NCBI GenBank assembly: GCA_937907425.1
Contig: CALCIE010000006.1
Coordinates: forward strand, 3,299 to 67,298
Direction: 5' to 3'
Source of the DNA: ZC4RG42 sp003242425
GTDB lineage: Bacteria; Pseudomonadota; Gammaproteobacteria; Burkholderiales; SG8-39
Length of the DNA stretch: 64,000 bases
Numbering within the stretch: position 1 is the stretch's first letter; each line of letters opens with the position of its first letter. The position numbers and the translations under genes were made by a program. Shown piece by piece: positions 39,460-47,045 of this stretch. The notes beneath the pieces are model-generated. The model made no database searches and was not told the DNA's origin. It worked only from the letters and a program-made list of their open reading frames with translations.

Positions 39460-40925
39460 TCGAACTTGTGCCTGATGCGGTGGGTCTCGCCGGCGGCCAG
39501 CGTGACGTCCACGCGATGCACCGGCAGGTTGCCATTGCGGATCTCGATGCGATGCCTGCCCGCCGGCACGGTGATGCTCGCCAGCGGCGGCGCGACGCCG
39601 TGGGACCGGCCGTCGATGAAAATCTCGCCCCAGGGCGCCACCGACACTTGCAGCGTGGCTTCGCCGCCCCGGGCGGCCGTCTTGCCGCTGCCCGCCTTGG
39701 CGACGGTGCGCGGCTTCGGCTTCGTCTCGCTTTTCGGTTTTTCCTCGCGCAGGGCGGCGGGCGCGGGCTGCGGCCCGGGTTCCGGGGAAGCCGCCTCCGG
39801 CTCGTCCGGCATGAATTCGGGCGCCAGGCCGGCGATCACGACCGGCGGCTGGGGACCGGCGGCCTCCGCCGCGAGCGCGTCGGCAGCGGGAACCTCGTGC
39901 GGCGCCTTGAGCACCGTCACCGCGACCACGCCCGCCACGGCGAGCGCCGCGATGCCGTAGAACCAGCTTCGCGCACCCGTCCTGCGGGCCGCGCGTTTGG
40001 TGGCGGGCAGCAGCACCGTGGTATCGCTCGTGCTGGCGAGGCGTCGCTCCTCCCGGCGCCGCCGTTCGCGGCGGCTCGAGCGCGAGCCGCCTTCGATCTC
40101 GCGCAGCAGCAGCGCCAGTTCGCGCAACATGCCGCGGGCGCTGGCGGGGCGGTCCTCCTGCCGCTTCGACAGCACCCGCCGCACGAAGGCGTCGACGGCG
40201 GGCGGCACTTTGGGATTGAGGCTGCTGGGCGGCGGCGGATCGTGCAGCAGCACGGCCTGCATGATATCCGGCACGTTTTCGCCGACGAACGGCTGTCTGC
40301 CCGTCAGCATTTCGTAGAGCAGCGTGCCGAGCGCGAAGATGTCGGAACGGCCGTCGATGTCCTCGCCCAGCACCTGTTCCGGCGACATGTACTTGGGCGA
40401 ACCGGCCAGCTCGCCCGTGCCCTTTCCTGCGCCGAAGGGCAGCGCGGCGATGCCGAAATCGGTGATCTTCACCCGGCGGCCGACCAGGATGATGTTGGCC
40501 GGCTTGACGTCGCGGTGCACCACGCCGTGTTCGTGCGCATACGCCAGCCCGCGCGCGATCTGCCCCGCCAGCTCCAGCGCGCGGGTCACGGACAACGGTG
40601 CGCTCTGGTCCAGCACCTCGCGCAGCGACGGCCCTTCCAGCAGTTCCATCGCGATGTAGGCGCAGCCGTCGGCCTCGCCCGCATCGAAGATGGTGACGAT
40701 GTTGGGATGGTTGAGCCGGCCGGCCGACTGCGCCTCCTGAAAGAAGCGCCGCTCCACCGCCTCCTGCATCGCGCCCAGCCCGCGGAAATCGAAGGTCTTG
40801 ATCGCCAGCACGCGATCGATGATGGGATCGCGGGCCTTGTAAACCACGCCCATGGCACCGCGACCGATCTCCGCGAGCAGCTCGTAACGCCCCAATCGTT
40901 GTTGTTCTTCCACCATTTTCGGCAT
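39456..40925 (-). CDS. Transmembrane Ser/Thr protein kinase with PEGA domain
   Basis: Encodes 489 aa. The kinase domain (about residues 13-280) has all core motifs: glycine loop IGRGAMGVVY, ATP lysine in VLAIKTF, catalytic HRDVKPANI and DFGIAALP. It also carries SPKYMSPEQV. A basic linker follows (SSRRERRRREERR). One membrane helix sits near 325-345 (WFYGIAALAVAGVVAVTVL), then a Pro/Lys-rich periplasmic stretch and a PEGA domain (ISFIDGRS-like segment GEIFIDGRSHGVAPP) at the C-terminus. It divergently faces a PP2C phosphatase and an FHA protein, the classical threonine phosphorylation set. Substrates are unknown. Met at 40916 is an alternative start. Confidence 0.92.
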   Translation of the reverse strand: MPKMVEEQQRLGRYELLAEIGRGAMGVVYKARDPIIDRVLAIKTFDFRGLGAMQEAVERRFFQEAQSAGRLNHPNIVTIFDAGEADGCAYIAMELLEGPSLREVLDQSAPLSVTRALELAGQIARGLAYAHEHGVVHRDVKPANIILVGRRVKITDFGIAALPFGAGKGTGELAGSPKYMSPEQVLGEDIDGRSDIFALGTLLYEMLTGRQPFVGENVPDIMQAVLLHDPPPPSSLNPKVPPAVDAFVRRVLSKRQEDRPASARGMLRELALLLREIEGGSRSSRRERRRREERRLASTSDTTVLLPATKRAARRTGARSWFYGIAALAVAGVVAVTVLKAPHEVPAADALAAEAAGPQPPVVIAGLAPEFMPDEPEAASPEPGPQPAPAALREEKPKSETKPKPRTVAKAGSGKTAARGGEATLQVSVAPWGEIFIDGRSHGVAPPLASITVPAGRHRIEIRNGNLPVHRVDVTLAAGETHRIRHKFE

Positions 40926-41212
40926 TCGTGACGTGCGTCAAACCGCTTACCGCAGCGTGACCGCCCTCCTTATAGCGCGATTTCACCGCAACCGAAGCTG
41001 ATGCCTTGCGGGCCGCATGTATTCTGTCAAATAACCGCGTCCCGGAGCGGCGCGAACGTGAACAAAGGCATCATTTTTGTCATTACATTGTCATATTCCA
41101 CTTGGTTGCCCTCCGCCGCTCGCCTACCATCGGATACGTCCGCGCAAGTGCCGCGGGCCCGTCCATAACCATAACAACGCGCCCGCTGGACAAGGGCAGG
41201 GGCAGAGGAGCA
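40926..41212. other. 287-bp divergent promoter region between kinase and phosphatase
   Basis: Contains a direct repeat TTGTCAT at 41077-41083 and 41088-41094, in phase by 11 bp (one helix turn), within an AT-rich stretch rare in this window. A third TGTCA occurs near 41025. A CTATAA-type -10 could serve the kinase on the minus strand near 40970. No paired consensus promoter is clear for either side. Confidence 0.45.
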
Positions 41213-42034
41213 ATGAGTCATCACGAACTGGAAGTCGCGAGTTGTACGGACACCGGCAAGGTGCGGCCGTACAACGATGACAGCGTCGCGGTCGACGCGG
41301 CCGCCGGCATCGCCGCCATCGCCGACGGCATGGCGCTCAGGCGCGGCGCCGACGTCGCCAGCCGCATCGCCACGGCCGAGCTGCTGGAACGTCTGCGCCG
41401 GGAGTCGGGTACGAGCCCCGAGCGGGCGGTGCGCGAAGCCTTCTCCGCCATCGACCGCGCCATCCACGAGCAGGCGCAGAAGAACGTCTCCATGCAGGGC
41501 ATGGCGACCACGCTGGTCGCGGCCTGGTTCCGCGGCGAACGCGTGTCGATCGCGCATGTGGGCGACTCGCGGCTCTACCGCTTCCGCGACGGACAGCTCG
41601 AACGCCTGACCATCGATCACTCCTTCGTGCAGGAGCAATTGAGCGCCGGCACGCTCACCAACAGCGAAGCGCGGCTTTCGCAGAGCCGGCATCTGGTTAC
41701 CCGCGCGCTCGGCACCTCCGAAGGCGTCGCGCCCGATCTCTCCGAACACGAAGTGCGGCCGGGCGACATCTATCTGCTGTGTTCGGACGGTCTGCACGAC
41801 CTGGTCGACGACAGCGACATCGCGCTGGCGCTCGAAACCCTGCAACCCAACATCGGGCTTGCCGCCGCCACGCTCGTCCATATGGCCAACGACCGCGGCG
41901 GGCTGGACAACATCTCGGTCGTCATCGTGCGCGTCAAGAACGGGCGCAGCAAGACACAGGCCGCGTCGGCGCGGGACAGGCAGTCGGCGCATCCGGGCCT
42001 GTTCGGCTGGCTGGGGAGAATCCTGGGGAAATAG
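41213..42034 (+). CDS. PP2C-type Ser/Thr protein phosphatase
   Basis: Encodes 273 aa with the PP2C (PPM) metal-dependent phosphatase fold. The domain has RPYNDDSVAV near residue 18, IADGMALRRGADVAS near 37, HVGDSRLYRFRDG near 120, LLCSDGLHDLVDD near 190 and DNISVVIVRV near 243, with the metal aspartates intact. The GG of the usual DGMGG motif is replaced by AL. It presumably reverses the neighbouring kinase. The start at 41213 has GAGGAG. It is three bases upstream of the FHA gene, so both are one operon. Confidence 0.94.
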   Translation: MSHHELEVASCTDTGKVRPYNDDSVAVDAAAGIAAIADGMALRRGADVASRIATAELLERLRRESGTSPERAVREAFSAIDRAIHEQAQKNVSMQGMATTLVAAWFRGERVSIAHVGDSRLYRFRDGQLERLTIDHSFVQEQLSAGTLTNSEARLSQSRHLVTRALGTSEGVAPDLSEHEVRPGDIYLLCSDGLHDLVDDSDIALALETLQPNIGLAAATLVHMANDRGGLDNISVVIVRVKNGRSKTQAASARDRQSAHPGLFGWLGRILGK

Positions 42035-42037
42035 GCC

Positions 42038-42718
42038 ATGGCCAAACTCGTCATCAGCCGCAACGACACCCTGCTCGGATCGCGCTTCATCGAGAACACG
42101 CGCATCACCATCGGCCGCGCGAGCGGCAACACCATCCAGCTCGACGATCCGGCGGTGAGCAAACTCCACGCGCAGGTGGAGGTGGTGGGCAACGACCACA
42201 TCCTGATCGATCTGGGCAGCGCCAACGGCACGTTCGTCAACGGCGAACGCGTCTCGCGTCACCTGTTGCGGCACGGCGACGTCGTGCAGGTGAGCGAATT
42301 CAGGATCCGCTACGTCGATCACCGCACCGTGATGAGCGGCAGCGACGGCGAGCGCACCATGGTCATCGCCAGGCCGCACGCCGCCCAGTCGCCGCCCGGC
42401 CTGGTGACCAGCGCGCCGGTGCCGGCCGCGCGCACGACGAAGGTGAACTACGCCCAGGGCATGCTGCGCGTCATCCAGGGCGGCGTGATCGGCAGCGAAA
42501 TCCAGCTCAACCGCCCGCTCCATCCGCTCGGCACCGACCGCCACCGCGCCGCCATCCTGCGGCGCGTCGACGGCTTCTACGTGGCGCGCGTGGAAGGCGA
42601 TCCGCCCAAAGTCAACGGCAAGCAGATCGCCGACGGCTGGCAGCCGCTCGCCAACCGCGACTTCATCGAAGTCGGCGGCCAGGCGGTACAGATCTGGATC
42701 GACAAGCCGGGCGTCTGA
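42038..42718 (+). CDS. FHA-domain protein
   Basis: Encodes 226 aa. The N-terminal forkhead-associated domain (residues 1-95) has the phosphothreonine-binding set: GRASGN, SKLHAQV and SANGTFVNG. A Pro/Ala linker near 105-135 leads to a second FHA-like beta region (GTDRHRAAILRRVDGFYV; KVNGKQIADGWQPL). FHA domains recognise phosphothreonine, so it is the likely reader of signals from the divergent kinase. It is co-transcribed with the PP2C gene and followed by a convergent transaldolase gene with a shared terminator region. Confidence 0.92.
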   Translation: MAKLVISRNDTLLGSRFIENTRITIGRASGNTIQLDDPAVSKLHAQVEVVGNDHILIDLGSANGTFVNGERVSRHLLRHGDVVQVSEFRIRYVDHRTVMSGSDGERTMVIARPHAAQSPPGLVTSAPVPAARTTKVNYAQGMLRVIQGGVIGSEIQLNRPLHPLGTDRHRAAILRRVDGFYVARVEGDPPKVNGKQIADGWQPLANRDFIEVGGQAVQIWIDKPGV

Positions 42719-42730
42719 ACGCCGCCCACC

Positions 42731-42769
42731 AAAAGAAAACGTCCGGACCGCGTGACGCTTGTCCGGACG
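42731..42769 (-). terminator. Terminator of the transaldolase-side transcript (possibly bidirectional)
   Basis: CGTCCGGAC and GTCCGGACG form a perfect 9-bp stem around a 12-base loop. On the minus strand it is followed by TTTTCTTTT (complement of 42731-42739), ending the leftward storage-carbon transcript. On the plus strand the tail is only GCTTT, so it may also weakly terminate the FHA operon. Confidence 0.85.
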
Positions 42770-42793
42770 CGCTTTGCGCCGCCGCGCGGCGCG

Positions 42794-43912
42794 CTACGCC
42801 GCGGCCTTGACCCGTTCCTCGATCGCCGCCAGCAGCTTGTCGAAGGAATCGGCGAAGGCTTTCACGCCTTCGTCGAGCAGGCGCGCGGTGATCTCGTCGA
42901 GCGAGATCCCCAGGCGTTCCAGTTCGGCCAGCGCCTGTTTCGCGCCCTCCACGTCTTCCATGAGGCTCTGCCGCACCTCGCCGTGATCGCGGAAGGCATC
43001 GAAGGTGGCGGGCGGCAGCGTGTTCACGGTCTCGGGGCCGATCAGTTCCTCGACATAGACCACGTCGCGGTAGGCCGGATTCTTGGTGCTGGTGCTCGCC
43101 CACAGCACGCGCTGCGGCTGCGCGCCCTGCGCGGCGAGTTTGCGCCAGCGTTCCGAACGGAAGCGCGCGAGGTAGCTCTGATACGCGAGCTTGGCGTTGG
43201 CGATGGCGATCCTGCCGCGCAGCGCCAGCGCCGCCTCCTTCTTCTCGGGCGAACGCTCGGCCAGGCGCTCGAGCGCGGCATCGACCGCGGTGTCGATGCG
43301 GCTGACGAAGAAGCTCGCGACACTCGCCACGCGCTGCACGTCGGCGCGCGTCTTCACGCGCTGCTCGACGGCAGCGATGTATGCCTCGGCGACCTCCTCG
43401 TAGGCCTGGCGCGAGAACAGCAACGTGACGTTGACGTTGATGCCTTCAGTGATCAGTTCGCGCACTGCCGGCACGCCCGCCTTGGTGCCCGGTACCTTGA
43501 TCATGAGGTTGGGCCGGTCCACGCGTTCCCAGAGCCGGCGCGCCTCGGCGATCGTACCCCTGGTGTCGTGCGCAAGATGCGGCGACACTTCCAGGCTCAC
43601 GTAGCCGTCCAGTCCCGCGCTCTCCTCGTACACGGGCATCAGCAGATCGGCCGCGTCCTGGATGTCGCGCACCGCGATCGCCTCGTAGATCGCCTTGGTG
43701 TCGCGATACTGGCCGCGCGCCTCGTCCACCAGCCTGTCGTAATGCGGACCGGCGATGGCCTTCTCGAAGATCGAGGGGTTGGAGGTCATGCCGCGCAAGC
43801 CTTCCTCGCGTACCAATCGCTCCAGTTCGCCGTTCTCGAGCATGTCGCGGCGGATGTAATCGAGCCAGATCGACTGGCCCGCTGCGGTGAGTGCTTGTAC
43901 GGATGGTTTCAT
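42794..43912 (-). CDS. tal: Transaldolase
   Basis: Encodes 372 aa, the longer transaldolase type. It transfers a dihydroxyacetone unit between pentose-phosphate intermediates. The Schiff-base lysine is in NLMIKVPGTKAG near residue 143, with TSNPSIFEKAIAG near 43 and SFFVSRIDTAVD near 204. It is at the distal end of the leftward storage-carbon gene series, 26 bp after the GH57 gene, so probably co-transcribed. Context: it would supply sugar phosphates to the phosphoketolase encoded upstream. Confidence 0.94.
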   Translation of the reverse strand: MKPSVQALTAAGQSIWLDYIRRDMLENGELERLVREEGLRGMTSNPSIFEKAIAGPHYDRLVDEARGQYRDTKAIYEAIAVRDIQDAADLLMPVYEESAGLDGYVSLEVSPHLAHDTRGTIAEARRLWERVDRPNLMIKVPGTKAGVPAVRELITEGINVNVTLLFSRQAYEEVAEAYIAAVEQRVKTRADVQRVASVASFFVSRIDTAVDAALERLAERSPEKKEAALALRGRIAIANAKLAYQSYLARFRSERWRKLAAQGAQPQRVLWASTSTKNPAYRDVVYVEELIGPETVNTLPPATFDAFRDHGEVRQSLMEDVEGAKQALAELERLGISLDEITARLLDEGVKAFADSFDKLLAAIEERVKAAA

Positions 43913-43938
43913 GTTCCTGCCTGCAATGGGATGTTGAT

Positions 43939-45648
43939 TCAAGACGCGCGCCGCATGGTGCCGCCGCTTTCCGGTTGACCGGCGCCGCGGCTGATCGGAA
44001 TGTCCAGGGTATGCGGACGCGGCAGCTTCAGCAACTCGTACAGATGGCCCAGATTCGCGCGGTAGCGCCGGTCGAACGCTTCCACCGCTTCGGGGGGGTT
44101 GTAATCGCCCAGCCACCAGAACCAGTCGGAACTTTCGCAACTGGCGAGCTGCCGCATCGCCGCGGCACGCGCACCCTCGTCCAGCCGGCCGCTGTTCAAC
44201 ACCAGGTCGTAGCACTGCTTGGCGGTCACCAGCAGATCCCAGGCGGCGTTCTTGTCGCGCGAGCCGATCCAGGTGCCGAAATCGGCGTGCACCCAGCTTC
44301 CGGCGACCAGCCGGTCGAGCGAAGCGGGAATGTGCCTGCCTTCGTCGAGGACGGCCTTGAACGTCGTCGTCCGGAGGCGCGGGTGCGATTCCAGCGCGGC
44401 GTACAGCGTCTCCAGAAAGTAGAAACCATTATAGGGATAATGTTCCCAGCAATTCTCGCCGTCGAGGATGATGCTCACCAGCGGCGTCGTGTCGGGCGCG
44501 GCGCGCATCGCGATGCCGTCGAGCTCGGCGATCAGATTGAGCGCCGCATCGCGGCTGTGCCATTTGGCGTATTCGAAGCCGATCAGATCGGACAGCCGGT
44601 CGTCGCGGAAGAACAGCGCCGGCCCGCCGCTGCGCAACCGCCACGGACGGTAGAGGCAGCGTTCCCGTTGCGCGGGCCAGTCCTCCGCCACCTTGATGGT
44701 GCGGCCGGCGCGCAGGCTCTGCACCAGAACGCCTTCGCTGCTCGCGGTCCACGCGCAGGCGGCGGCACCGAACATGTCCACCAACTGGGCGCACACCGCG
44801 CCTTCGGCCGGCCAGATGCCCGCCGGCTCGGCGCCGAACCGGCGCCGATGGCTCTCGAGCGCGGAATCGATGTGGAATTGCACTCGTGCCTGGCCGCCCG
44901 GGTAATGCGAGGCGGTGGGAAGCTCCATGGTGGGACGCGCTTCGCGCGCGGTGGCGAAGTCGAGCAGCAGCGGCGCGAGCGGATGGTAGTGCGGCGTGGT
45001 GGACAGTTCCACACGGCCCTGCTCGGCGAGCGCCGCATACCGCGGAATGATGCCGCGGATGACTTCGCCGATGAATTCGAACAGCGCGCGCCGGTCTGCC
45101 ACCTTGAAGTTGCCGCCTTCGCTCATCAGCCGCGTCACCAGTTCCGAGCCGCGCCGGACCGTCTCGCCCGTCCAGGCGAGGTGGTACCACACCAGCAGAT
45201 CGTAGAAATAGCGGTCGGACAGATAGGCGAGGTTGTGGGGCGCGTCGCCGTTGAAGACCCGGTGCAGCTCCAGCAGCCGCTTGTAGGCCGGGTAGGGCTT
45301 CACCATCTTCTCGTGATTGGCGGCGAAGCAGCGCTCCATGATGAGCTGCCGTTCGGCCTCGGTGAGCGGCCGTTCCTCGGTGGGCTGCAGAAGCCGCAGC
45401 AGGGGATCGCGGATGCGGCCGGTCGCGTACTGCTCGACGTAGTCCTCGATCTGGTCGAGCAGGATCGGCACCAGATTGACGACGGCGTGCATGCCCGGAT
45501 GGCGCTCCAGGTGCGCCGCCATGTCGCTGTAATCCTTCAGCGCGTGCAGGTACACCCAGGGCTGGGTGTACTCGCCCGTGGCGTAGTCGCGGTAATCCGG
45601 CTGATGCATGTGCCACATCAGCACCAGATCGAGTTTCCTGGCTGCCAT
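43939..45648 (-). CDS. GH57-family glycoside hydrolase
   Basis: Encodes 569 aa of glycoside hydrolase family 57, beginning with the usual LVLMWHMHQPDYRD motif near residue 8. The catalytic nucleophile Glu is probably in AGIWPAEGAV near residue 275. The catalytic Asp would lie in SIILDGENCWEHYPYNG near residue 390. The C-terminal helical part includes SSDWFWWLGDYNPPEAV. GH57 enzymes include alpha-amylases, 4-alpha-glucanotransferases and branching enzymes; this sub-type, next to glgC, glgA and phosphorylase genes, likely acts on alpha-1,4-glucan. No glgB or glgX is visible here, so it could supply that role. Confidence 0.9.
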   Translation of the reverse strand: MAARKLDLVLMWHMHQPDYRDYATGEYTQPWVYLHALKDYSDMAAHLERHPGMHAVVNLVPILLDQIEDYVEQYATGRIRDPLLRLLQPTEERPLTEAERQLIMERCFAANHEKMVKPYPAYKRLLELHRVFNGDAPHNLAYLSDRYFYDLLVWYHLAWTGETVRRGSELVTRLMSEGGNFKVADRRALFEFIGEVIRGIIPRYAALAEQGRVELSTTPHYHPLAPLLLDFATAREARPTMELPTASHYPGGQARVQFHIDSALESHRRRFGAEPAGIWPAEGAVCAQLVDMFGAAACAWTASSEGVLVQSLRAGRTIKVAEDWPAQRERCLYRPWRLRSGGPALFFRDDRLSDLIGFEYAKWHSRDAALNLIAELDGIAMRAAPDTTPLVSIILDGENCWEHYPYNGFYFLETLYAALESHPRLRTTTFKAVLDEGRHIPASLDRLVAGSWVHADFGTWIGSRDKNAAWDLLVTAKQCYDLVLNSGRLDEGARAAAMRQLASCESSDWFWWLGDYNPPEAVEAFDRRYRANLGHLYELLKLPRPHTLDIPISRGAGQPESGGTMRRAS

Positions 45649-45659
45649 GTCCTGCGCCG

Positions 45660-47003
45660 CTAGCGCGCGTGATGCACTTTCTGTCCGAGCATTTCCGGCG
45701 TGACCAGGGTCACGCCCTTGGGCGTGACGTGGAAGCGGCGGCGGTCCGCCTCGGGGTCGACACCGATCTGTATGCCTTCCGGCAGTTTGCAGTGCTTGTC
45801 GATGATCGCACGCCGCACCACGGCATGGCGGGAGATCTCGACGTTGGGCAGGATCACCGAGTCCTCGACGGTGCAGTAGCTGTGCACCCGGACGTTGGAG
45901 AAGAGCAGCGAACGGCGCACGGTCGAACCGCTGATGATGCAGCCGCCGGAGATGAGCGAATCGATAGCGCAGCCGCGCCGCTCTTCATCGTCGAACACGA
46001 ACTTCGCCGGCGGCAACTGCTCCTGATAGGTCCAGATCGGCCATTCGCGGTCGTAGAGGTTGAGCTCCGGCGTGACTTTGACCAGCTCCATGTTGGCTTC
46101 GTAATAGGCGTCCACCGTGCCGACGTCGCGCCAGTAGGAGCGGCCTTCGCTGCCGTGCACCGAGCTGTCGCTCAGGAAATGAGCGTGAACACGGTAACCG
46201 CGCTTCACCAGGTAGGGGATGATGTCCTTGCCGAAGTCGTGGCTGGAGTTGCGCGTGTCGGCATCGCGGATCAGCTGCTCGTAGAGGAAAGGCGCGTTGA
46301 AGACGTAGATGCCCATGCTCGCGAGCGTGGTGTCCGGACGCCCGGGCAGCGGCTGCGGATTGGCCGGCTTTTCCTGGAAGCCGATGACGCGGCGCTCCTC
46401 GTCCACCTGCATGATGCCGAAGGCGCTGCCCGCCTCGACCGGCACTTCCACGCAGCCGATGGTGCAGTCGGCCTGGCGCCGCACGTGCTCCACCAGCATC
46501 TTGCCGTAGTCCATCTTGTAGACATGGTCGCCGGCGAGCACGAGCACGTAGCGCGGCTCGTAACGGCGCAGGATGTCGAGGTTCTGGAACACGGCATCGG
46601 CCGTACCCGTGTACCAGCTCGAATCCATACGCTGCTGCGCAGGCAGCAGTTCCACGAATTCACCCAGGCGCCCGTCGAGAAAGGACCAGCCGCGTTGCAC
46701 GTGGCGGATGAGGCTCTGCGCCTTGTATTGCGTCAGGATGCCGATGCGGCGGATGCCGGAGTTCACGCAGTTGGAGAGCGTGAAGTCGATGATGCGGAAT
46801 TTGCCGCCGAAGTGGACCGAAGGTTTGCAGCGCCAGTCGGTGAGCTGTTCGAGCCGCGAGCCGCGCCCGCCGGCGAGCACCATGGCGATTGTGTTGCGCG
46901 CGATGAGCGGCAGATAAGGGGGCTTGACGTCGGTGCTGTAAGGGAAGTTGCCACCCGGTATCGGGTCCGTGATCTCATCCGGCGTGCTGTATTCCGCATT
47001 CAT
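45660..47003 (-). CDS. glgC: Glucose-1-phosphate adenylyltransferase
   Basis: Encodes 447 aa making ADP-glucose for glycogen synthesis. The nucleotide-binding loop AMVLAGGRGSRLEQLT is near residue 41. RCKPSVHFGGKFRIIDFTLSN, FQEKPANPQPLPG and the C-terminal left-handed beta-helix (SGGCIISGSTV; ENVRVHSYC-like VRVHSYCTVEDSVILP) are complete. Such enzymes are allosterically controlled. The start at 47003 has AAGGGGAAAGAA. It lies between the phosphoketolase and GH57 genes on the same strand, 11 bp before the latter, suggesting one transcript. Confidence 0.95.
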   Translation of the reverse strand: MNAEYSTPDEITDPIPGGNFPYSTDVKPPYLPLIARNTIAMVLAGGRGSRLEQLTDWRCKPSVHFGGKFRIIDFTLSNCVNSGIRRIGILTQYKAQSLIRHVQRGWSFLDGRLGEFVELLPAQQRMDSSWYTGTADAVFQNLDILRRYEPRYVLVLAGDHVYKMDYGKMLVEHVRRQADCTIGCVEVPVEAGSAFGIMQVDEERRVIGFQEKPANPQPLPGRPDTTLASMGIYVFNAPFLYEQLIRDADTRNSSHDFGKDIIPYLVKRGYRVHAHFLSDSSVHGSEGRSYWRDVGTVDAYYEANMELVKVTPELNLYDREWPIWTYQEQLPPAKFVFDDEERRGCAIDSLISGGCIISGSTVRRSLLFSNVRVHSYCTVEDSVILPNVEISRHAVVRRAIIDKHCKLPEGIQIGVDPEADRRRFHVTPKGVTLVTPEMLGQKVHHAR

Positions 47004-47022
47004 TTCTTTCCCCTTATTTCGC

Positions 47023-47037
47023 GCCCGCGGCGCGGGC
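47023..47037 (-). other. GC hairpin between phosphoketolase and glgC
   Basis: GCCCGCG and CGCGGGC pair in a near-perfect palindrome with a single central base. Read leftward it is followed by GCGAAATAAGG, then the glgC ribosome site. There is no T-tract. It could be an intercistronic stabiliser or weak attenuator. Confidence 0.5.
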
Positions 47038-47045
47038 TCACCTGT

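Noticed and set aside
39067..42718. Calling the kinase/phosphatase/FHA genes a type VI secretion locus
   Set aside because: None of the structural components (sheath, Hcp, VgrG, baseplate, TssM/L, ClpV) is present in the window.
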